Part shown: in pieces, positions 9,401-18,400 of the stretch
Position numbering within the stretch: position 1 is the stretch's first letter
How the letters are laid out: the number at the start of each line of letters is the position of its first letter
Notes under the pieces: generated by a model
Databases searched by the model: none
Seen by the model: the letters and a program-made list of their open reading frames with translations, nothing else
Told to the model about the DNA's origin: nothing
Position numbers and translations under genes: made by a program
Assembly (NCBI GenBank): GCA_034401795.1
Contig: CM067369.1
Coordinates: 135,021,365 to 135,085,364, forward strand
Source of the DNA: Chaetoderma sp. LZ-2023a
Taxonomy: Eukaryota > Mollusca > Caudofoveata > Chaetodermatida > Chaetodermatidae
DNA: 64,000 nt
Direction of reading: 5' to 3'

Positions 9401-12400
9401 CGTGTTTAACACTGCAAGTTATAAGCAACCCCCCCCCTCCCATTACTAAATATGCTAGAATAAAACACCGCAGTACTAAAATAAAATGCCTAACACATTG
9501 GGTGTTTTATTTTAGTACTGCGGTACAAACCTGAATGCGTTCATCAATTTATGAAATTAATGCGATTAATTTTAGCAGCATTTAACGGTCTTGCTGTTGC
9601 CAGCCACCAGACAATAATTGCAATGAACAATTTACTCTGGCCCTGCTGAATATTTTGAAAACAATTTAATGGACGGTCTTGGTGTCTTATCGACCAACAA
9701 CTTTCAAATTGTTTTCAAAATCTTCAGCATATCCATAGTTCAACCTCATGAAAAATGTAGTTTGCAGAATCTCAGCAGTCAGCCTGTTTACCCCTACCAC
9801 TCTGATGTCAATATTTTAAATTTTAAAATGAAATTAAAGGATGAAACTGTGTTTTTTCTGATAAAATATGATATAATTTCTTTGAAATTTTTCAACAATT
9901 TGGTGGAAGATGATGGTGCTGTCGTGGTGCTGTCGTAGACAGCAACGTCATCCACCAAAATTGTTGAAAAACGTACACCAGTTTCTTTGCTATTTACATG
10001 AAGATAGAATAGTGACATCAGAGTGCTAAGGGTTAAGCAATCCTCTCATGTTGGCATGTAAATATTGCGCATAAAGCGTATCCACGAAACAATTTTGATT
10101 CTTTTGGTTCGCATTTCCCATATTTAGAGCATAAAATGTTCACTTATTGGAGCTTTACTAGATGTATATATATATACAAATTTTGTTTGTGAATTTTGAT
10201 TCTTCAGGCTAGTCTTGCGTATCCTGCCACCTGCAGATTTTAAGGTGCAGTGTGAACTTGGCATGAAGTTTGGTTGCCCGCCAAAGAGAGCTCATCATCT
10301 TTTGGAGGTAGCAGCTGGATTAGATCTCAAAGTGATTGGCATCAGGTACAAACGTAATGATATATTTTTATTATACTTCTATTTATATTAATAGTGATCT
10401 CTCTAGCTAAGCCTGCCCATGTTTCCTGTGTGTCTGGATTGATTTATATGCTTTGAACTAGGCTTGCGCGATTATGTGATTAAGTCGAAAATCTCGATTA
10501 TTTTTTAAAACGTGAATTTATATGATAAAAATTAAATAATCGAATAATTGTGAATGATTTGCACTGCGTAAATCTATCAAGATCTGCCTCTTAATTACTC
10601 TTTAATGCGATGGGTCAAGAAAATTGACATTTTGGCTCAGCGAATGTATATCCATTTGAGGCTAAGAGAAGACTGTTTTTGAAAATGTTTCACTGGAATG
10701 ACTGGCTCAAGAATTGGCCAGGCATTCCATGTAAACATTTACAAAAAATAGTTTTCTCTTGGACATTTGCAGACACCAGCACTTTTAGTCATTGATATGC
10801 TATTGTTGTTATGTCTGAATAATTTATACTCGGGTTGATTAATTGAGTAATCACGAATATTCTTAAATAATCGATCGTGATCACACACCTACTTTGAACC
10901 ATGACCTGCCAGGATCCCATTTTGAAGGTAACTATACATGTACACTTAAATATTTTGAAACTAAGTTGACTGGGAGCATCATAACTGGGTCAAATTAGTT
11001 TCAAAATACTCAACAGAATGTTTATTATATGTATATTATTGTATAATTTCACACTTTCATTTAGTACATGTATAAACATGTAGTTTGTCAATATTATATT
11101 AATTACATTGCTAAGTTCTAATTAACATACTTGATGTAATGCTACCTAATTTTCTTTGTCAGCTTCCATGTTGGCAGTGGCTGTGAGGATGCGCAAGCCT
11201 TCTCCGCGGCCATAAAACAGGCACACACCATCTTCAGTACAGCTCTTGAACTTGGTTTTGACATGCAGATACTTGACATTGGTGGTGGTTTCCCTGGCCA
11301 CGAATCCTCAGCACTGGCTTTCTCACAGGTATTTATTCATTATGCTTGGTCCATGGCTTGAGCATGAGCCACTAGTGACGTGTAATCTGGATTGGTGACC
11401 AGTAATCTGGATGAGCCACTAGTGACCAGTAATCGGGATGAGTCAGTAGTGACCAGTAATCTGGATGAGTCACTAGTGATCAGTAATGTGTATGCGTCAC
11501 CAGTGACCAGTAATCTGGATGAGCCACTAGTGACCAGTAACCTGAATGAGTCACTAGTGACCAGTAATCTGGATGAGTCACTAGTGATCAGTATTTGGGA
11601 TGAGTCACTAGTGACCAGTAATCTGGATGAGCCACTAGTGACCAGTAATCTGAATGAGTCACTAGTGACCAGTAATCTGGATGAGTCACTAGTGACCAGT
11701 AATCGGGATGAGTCACTAGTGACCAGTAATGTGGATCAGCCACAAGTGACCAGTAATCTGGATGAGTCACTAGTGACCAGTAATCAGGATCAGCCACAAG
11801 TGACCAGTAATCTGGATGATTCACTAGTGACCAGTAATCTGGATGGGTCACTAGGCACCAGTAATCTGGATGAGTCACTAGTGAGCAGTAATCTGGATGA
11901 GTCACTAGTGACCAGTAACCTGGATGAGTCACTAATGACCAGTAATCTGGATGAGTCACTAGTGACCAGTAATCTTGATGAGCCACTAGTGACCAGTAAT
12001 CTGGATGAACCACTAGTAACCAGTACAAACTAACAAGTTATACTAGTTGCGAGTCAGAGCTAAAAGTATTTTACACCTGAAAATATCATTACAGGGCTGT
12101 CAGTCAAAGCACATGTGTTTGAAATATGCACAAATAGGTTAAATTAATGGCTTGGGAAATTTATGTTTCGTAAAACTTCAAACTAACAAAATTAATTTTT
12201 AACCCTCAGACTATAAATGAGAAATTATTTATGACATAGCAGTATTCTGTTGTATCTTTTGAGACTAATTTAGCTGGGAGCTGTTGCTGCTGCTTCGTGT
12301 GACATTAACAGGTTTCGATCTAATGAATTTCAAACAAAACATCAGATTTCCTGTTTAAGATGTCTTGAAATTGAGACTGGAATATCAAGGCTTATATTAT

Positions 12401-15400
12401 TTTTGCTTGATGGATACCAGTATATGTACATGTATTGTGTTCTATTTCAGATGGCTGTAACAGTGAATAAGGCGCTTGATCAATACTTCCCCGCTGACAG
12501 TGGCGTGAAGATAATCGCAGAGCCAGGCCGATACTTTGTGGCATCTGCATTCACATTGGTTGTCAATGTGATTGCCAAGAGAATCGTTGCCAGAGACGCG
12601 TTGAATGTGATGGACGGTAGGTGTCCTAGGTCACCTAACAACTTAGGCTACCACATTGTGTAGTGAAAACAAATTAATCATTGTTGTCTGTGGCTCTGTT
12701 AATACATGTACGCATGAATTGTTCTATGATATCCTTTTTCGAGCAAAATAATTGTGGTTCTTTTAGGGGGTAGCGATGGGCAGTTGAGCTATTCACCTTT
12801 CCAGAGTATCCATCTATTATCTGACCTCGTATGACGTCATAATCAGCCCAGCGCGTGTATGATGGCGTCATAATCATTACATCACAAAGTGTTCCATATC
12901 GACGGTCACCAAATCTCAAATACTCCGACTAGTTGTATGAATTGTATGTCTTTGTAATTCTTTGCTATTTAATAAACATGCTGTTAAATATTTTGAAACT
13001 AATTTGACTGGGCGCTATTGCTGCCTTAGGCAGCAACAGCACCCAGTCAAATTGGTTTCAAAATATTCAACAGCTTAAATGTGTATTTTTTTGGAAATTG
13101 ATAGTCAGTGTGTTCAGAGATACATAATGTAGATCGATCGCAACACGAGCGAGTTGTGGGTGGAGCTTAGCTAGAGATGGGCGGGGCATAGCTAAAACCG
13201 GAAAGGTCCATTGGCGTTGGGGTGGGGGGTTATCAAGAGGCTAGCTAGCTTATCTGTTTAACCCTTACCACTCTGGTGTTAATATTCTATGTTTTACTGT
13301 GCCAATAACAAATAAACTGGTGTAGATTCTTTCAGCAAATTTGTTGAAATATTAACACCAGTCCATCTTAATTTAATTTAAAAAAGAATTAATGATCAAT
13401 GATATTTCTGTGTAATAGTTTCTGGAAACAAACCTGTATTTAGGTATCTTATAATGAAGTGATTTAAACATGTTAACTGATACTCCATATACATCTATGG
13501 ATTCCATGCTGCATCTTAGCGGAATACTGAGGGGTATTAAAATGAGCTTAATGAGAATCATTGATGAGAAAGATATCTTGTCACATACATGTAGAACTAA
13601 ATGCTTTTCTAGAGCCCTCACACACTTTTTTGTGATTGTTTCGGGGATGACCGGAAGTTCATCCATAGGGCCCATGTCACATAGATCTAAATAATATTTT
13701 GAAAACTAAAATAAACAAAAACAAATTTGCTGCTTAGGATGAATGTGGCATTGTTGCTGTCTCCTAATGTACTGTCGCAAGGCATGTGTTTTTGTGGTGG
13801 TGTTAGGTTTGGGGTGTGAAGGGGAGGGGTGAGGGTGGGTGGGTTACCTTTTATTGGGTAAAGATATAACTTGGGTTTAGGTCAGGCGGAGGGCAAAGTG
13901 TGTGAAATTAAATCTAGAAGACAAATTGGGCTAAAATTGATACAAACATTAAAGTGAGATGAAAATCAAAGGTAATGCTGTCAAATCAAGAAGAAATAAA
14001 TTAAGTTAATGCCAAGTGAATAAAAAGATCAAGAAACAGGAAAAATTGAACTGAAAACCTAGTGTATGTAAACGAAATATGCTGAGATTAGAAATTAGAA
14101 TCATAACCAGGTGCTGTTGAAATAATAAGATCGGTGCGTGTGTAGCATTTTATGGATTTAAGGGCCTAGGCGTCGGTGTTGTCGGTCAGGCGGGGCGGGT
14201 AGAAGATAATATTCATCGACATAAAACAAATTTCGGCAGTATAAAACAAAGTTCGACATACTAGGATGCTCTTAAAATAGAGAGCAGTTCGTTAACATCA
14301 GCATTGGAGAGTGGAGACTCAATTTAGTTAGACTGAAGATCCATGAAATCCCGGAAAACAAGATGTCGGCGATGCGATAACCGTGGGGTGATCCATATAA
14401 AGTTAATAACGCTAATTAAATGAGTCTCTTGATGAGAAAACTGGAGGGCACAAGCAAAATACGGTTCAAATAATAATTTTAAAAGACTTTAACGAACAAA
14501 TTATTCAGTACATGTCTTCAATGTGGTCGTCGTCTGTTTCCCCCAGATTAGCTTGTTTATAGGCTTATCACGTTTTCGTTTCGCTTTTCATTTTTTCCCA
14601 ACTGATCACGCATGCATGCACAAATTTTATTTCAAGATTTCACTGTTATGCATTCCATTTCATAGCGAGTGCTGGTTGGAGAAGCAGCAGATATGTGTTT
14701 ATGTTTATGGCTGCAGCAGGTTGCAGCATTTGTTCTAAAATGTGCACTACCCTTTCTGCTCACCAGTATAAACCTGTCACTGGTGCCAGAGACACTAACT
14801 CTTTTATGACTAAATTTGGTCAAGAATATCAAAATATTTGCTTATTGAATGTGCATTTTTAGGCGAAGATTGTTGAAAATATATGATTGGAATACCTGGC
14901 TCGTTTATCGAGCCAGTCATTCCAGTTGTGAATTTTCAAAAATCGACTTGACATGCTGATGGACATTATTGAAGTAGACTGCAGGTGCCGTAATTGCCCG
15001 GCTTCACCGCGAAATGGTTAAACAAATGTATGATATAATGATAATACTAGTCATATTTACATGTATGTGTTTGTCAGATGGGACCAATGATTTAGATCCA
15101 ACAGCAAATGATGAACCAGCATTTATGTATTATGTGAACGATGGCATATATGGATCATTTAACTGTCTATTCTTTGACCACGCTACAGTGCATGCCAAAG
15201 TCATCAAGCAGGTATGTGCTAGATCTATAGTCGGCTTAATGTTTTTGGTTTGACCCTCTAAGCCTTGAAATTTTATTGCAAGACAACTAAACAGGGAACC
15301 TGTTAAATATTTTGAAAAAAATTTCGGCTAGATGTTGCTGCCATAAAATAATGTGTGAGCTTATGTCTGAAAGATAGTCATATTTCACTTGGCATCAATA

Positions 15401-18400
15401 CTACAAAACTTGAGTAGATAGAGATTAATGATTTAATGTTGGAAAACTCTTGTTTAAGCATATAAAATATATTTACTACGCCCGCGGAATACATTATATA
15501 TTTCCCGAGCATAGCGAGGGAAATATAATTGTTTGCGCGTGTGGTAACAGCCTGTACCCCCATCAAAACACTGGTGTAATGAATTTATTACCGTACCCCC
15601 GTCAAAACACTGGTGTAATGAATTTATTACCCCTCAGATGTCGAAGATAGATATTTTATCATAAAGTGACAATTTAATTGGATAAAGCAATTCTTGAATT
15701 AGACATCTCTTGGCTAGTTCTGCAAGTGTGAAATTGACATGTTTTGCCGTGGCTGTATGCCAAAAACGGCGCCTATGGTCGTGTTCACACTAAAGAGTTA
15801 ATCCGGAATAACATCACACTTCAGTATGGGCTTACCATAGACTAATTACTTCTACAATTAATTCTATTATCACGTCACGAAGAAAATTTAATGTACATGA
15901 TTGCGATCGATAATTAACTTGCCGTTTTTATATCTATGATTAATTTGTCAAGTAATGCATTCGCTATTCGACTAAAAGTGTTTTGCGGGATATATAACCT
16001 TGCTGTAGCAATAGCTCCTGTCAAATTTGTTTCAATATATGCAACATCGTTCCCGTATAGTTGTCTTGAAATTGAGTCACTTGCAATCTTGAAATTCAAT
16101 AATTCTGAAGCGGAAGCGTATCCGTCATTTTAGCAAGATGCATATTATTATAATGAGCTTTATGGCTAGCTGCGCAGTAAAACTAAAACATGTTTTTCTC
16201 TTGGGTTGGGGGTGGGGGGGGTTGCATACCTTGTGGTATTTCCCTCGCGTGAGGGAAATACCAGATCATCCATCCCTGATCTTAACCAATCAAATAACAG
16301 CATTTGGTCATGTGACATTACTGAAGGGTAATAAAACAATTTGCTTGGTCAATGTCCATTTGAATGACAAGACTGAAAATTTATCAGTCGGTTATTGAGA
16401 CAGGCATTCTAGGGGTAAACCTTCAAAAACAGTCTGGCATTCATTTTTTTAGGCTGTCTAGACCCAGTCAAATAAGTTAAATAACAATAGTCTACAGAAA
16501 GGTTACTAAAATGTAAATTCATCAAAGACATGCAATTCGTACACTTTTGTGACACGTTTCTAGTTTCGTGATGAAATTATATCATTTTGATTGTAATGTC
16601 GGCTACATGATGACATAATTGATTATGATGTCAGATACTTAAGTTACCGATTCTGTATCATTAGGATGGTGAGATTCAAGACGCTGACCTGGCCCAGTTC
16701 ACTAGCAGTATCTGGGGTCCGACGTGCGATGGACTTGACCGCATTGAGGAAAATTGCCGCTTGCCAGAGCTTCATGTCGGTGACTGGCTGTACTTTGAAG
16801 ATATGGGTGCTTATACTATGTGCGCTGCTTCTGCCTTCAATGGCATGCCAAAACCAAAGTATTCATTCATCGTAGATTCAGAAGTTTGGTGAGTGCATGT
16901 ATGCTACCTTAGATCCATTACCTACTTAAACCATGAAATACTTGTCTCTCAGTTTCAATGCACATATACAGGGTATACGTACTGGTCATGGAAAGTCCTG
17001 GCATTTGAAAATTTAAATTCCAAACCTGGAAAGTCATGGAGAATCAGGGTTTTTTTTATCATGGGTCAAGGAAAAGTCATGGAAAATGGTAATCATGTAA
17101 AATGAAAAGAAATCAGGTGGCATAAATCACCTCTATGCAATACAAATTATGGCAACAGCTTGGATCTTAATTTGTGGAGCTACGGTATAAATACAAATCT
17201 AGATTTAATTCTTGGAGGTAATGGAATTTGAAAAGGCATGGAAAAGTCATGGAATTTCAAATACAGAAAGGTGTACGGACCCTGACATTGGGTTCTCTTA
17301 TCCAAATCTGTTTCCAGTACACACCTGTACATTTCGACTCCCTAAGTATATTCACATAAATTTTGGTGATTTTTATACCGTTTGACATGAATTGGTTCAA
17401 ATTGCAATTCAGCACAATCTGTCCGTATTTGCCAGAGGTATCTCTCTTGAAATATGGAATATTTGTCAAACATTTGTTCTGTAAAACAGTTGTAGAACTC
17501 ATGAATGGATTCGCTTCAAATTTGGTTGACGGGTACTTTGTTGTGTAGCCGCGCTCGTGATAATTTGTGACTGTGCTTCAACATATTCTATGCCTATATA
17601 TTTGTCAGAGTTATAAATTCTGTGCTTGTAAAAAGGTTTATTTACGCTGGATGGCTTTAAAATGTCTTAGTCAAGAACATGTACAGTACAGCTCATAAAT
17701 AAGTTAACATGTTTCCAAAACAAAGAGAAGTTTGCTAATTCGTAGGAACTATTCTGTTGAATACTTTGAACATAATTAGTTTGGAGGACACTGAGGCACA
17801 ATGTCAGTACATTTTATTTTGTTTAGGAAACATTTAAATTTAATTGCTGTACTGCAATCATCAGCAGTCTAATTAACCCTTTAACCCTTGAATTTGTTCA
17901 AAAGTTAAATTTTCTCATGGAAAATGTCCATTAGCAGACCAAGAGAAGACTATTTTTAAAAATGTACCACTGGAATAACTGGCTCCGTTACCAAGCCAGC
18001 CGTTTTAGTGGTACATTTTCAAAAATAGTGTTCTCTTGATCTGCAAATGGACGTTTCTCAATATTACTGCAGAAGCCGTTTTGGGCTGATATGGGTGTTA
18101 AGTCTTTAATCTTCAAGTTTGGTAAAGATAATTTCAGTTGTACGGAATCTGTTCGTTTGCAGACCAAGAGATTAATTTTACAAATTTGTCACTCATGACT
18201 GGCTTGTCCCGATCACGGCCAATGTCTGGAAATCCTTTTGTACCGAAGGTTCCTTCGTTGTGTTAAAATTTGAGCCAAATAGGATCATTAGTTTTTTAGA
18301 TCACCTGGTCCTTCGGGCCATGTGCGTTTGTGCCGTGGCGATCGTCTGTGGGGCATCCGTCCGTCGTCCATCAACTTTTGCTTTGAAACACTACTCCATA

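Noticed and set aside
11392..12033. 213-codon frame with 9-residue repeats, open on both strands
   Set aside because: It is the translation of an intronic 27-bp minisatellite without stops. It lies between two ODC exons and has no independent coding evidence.
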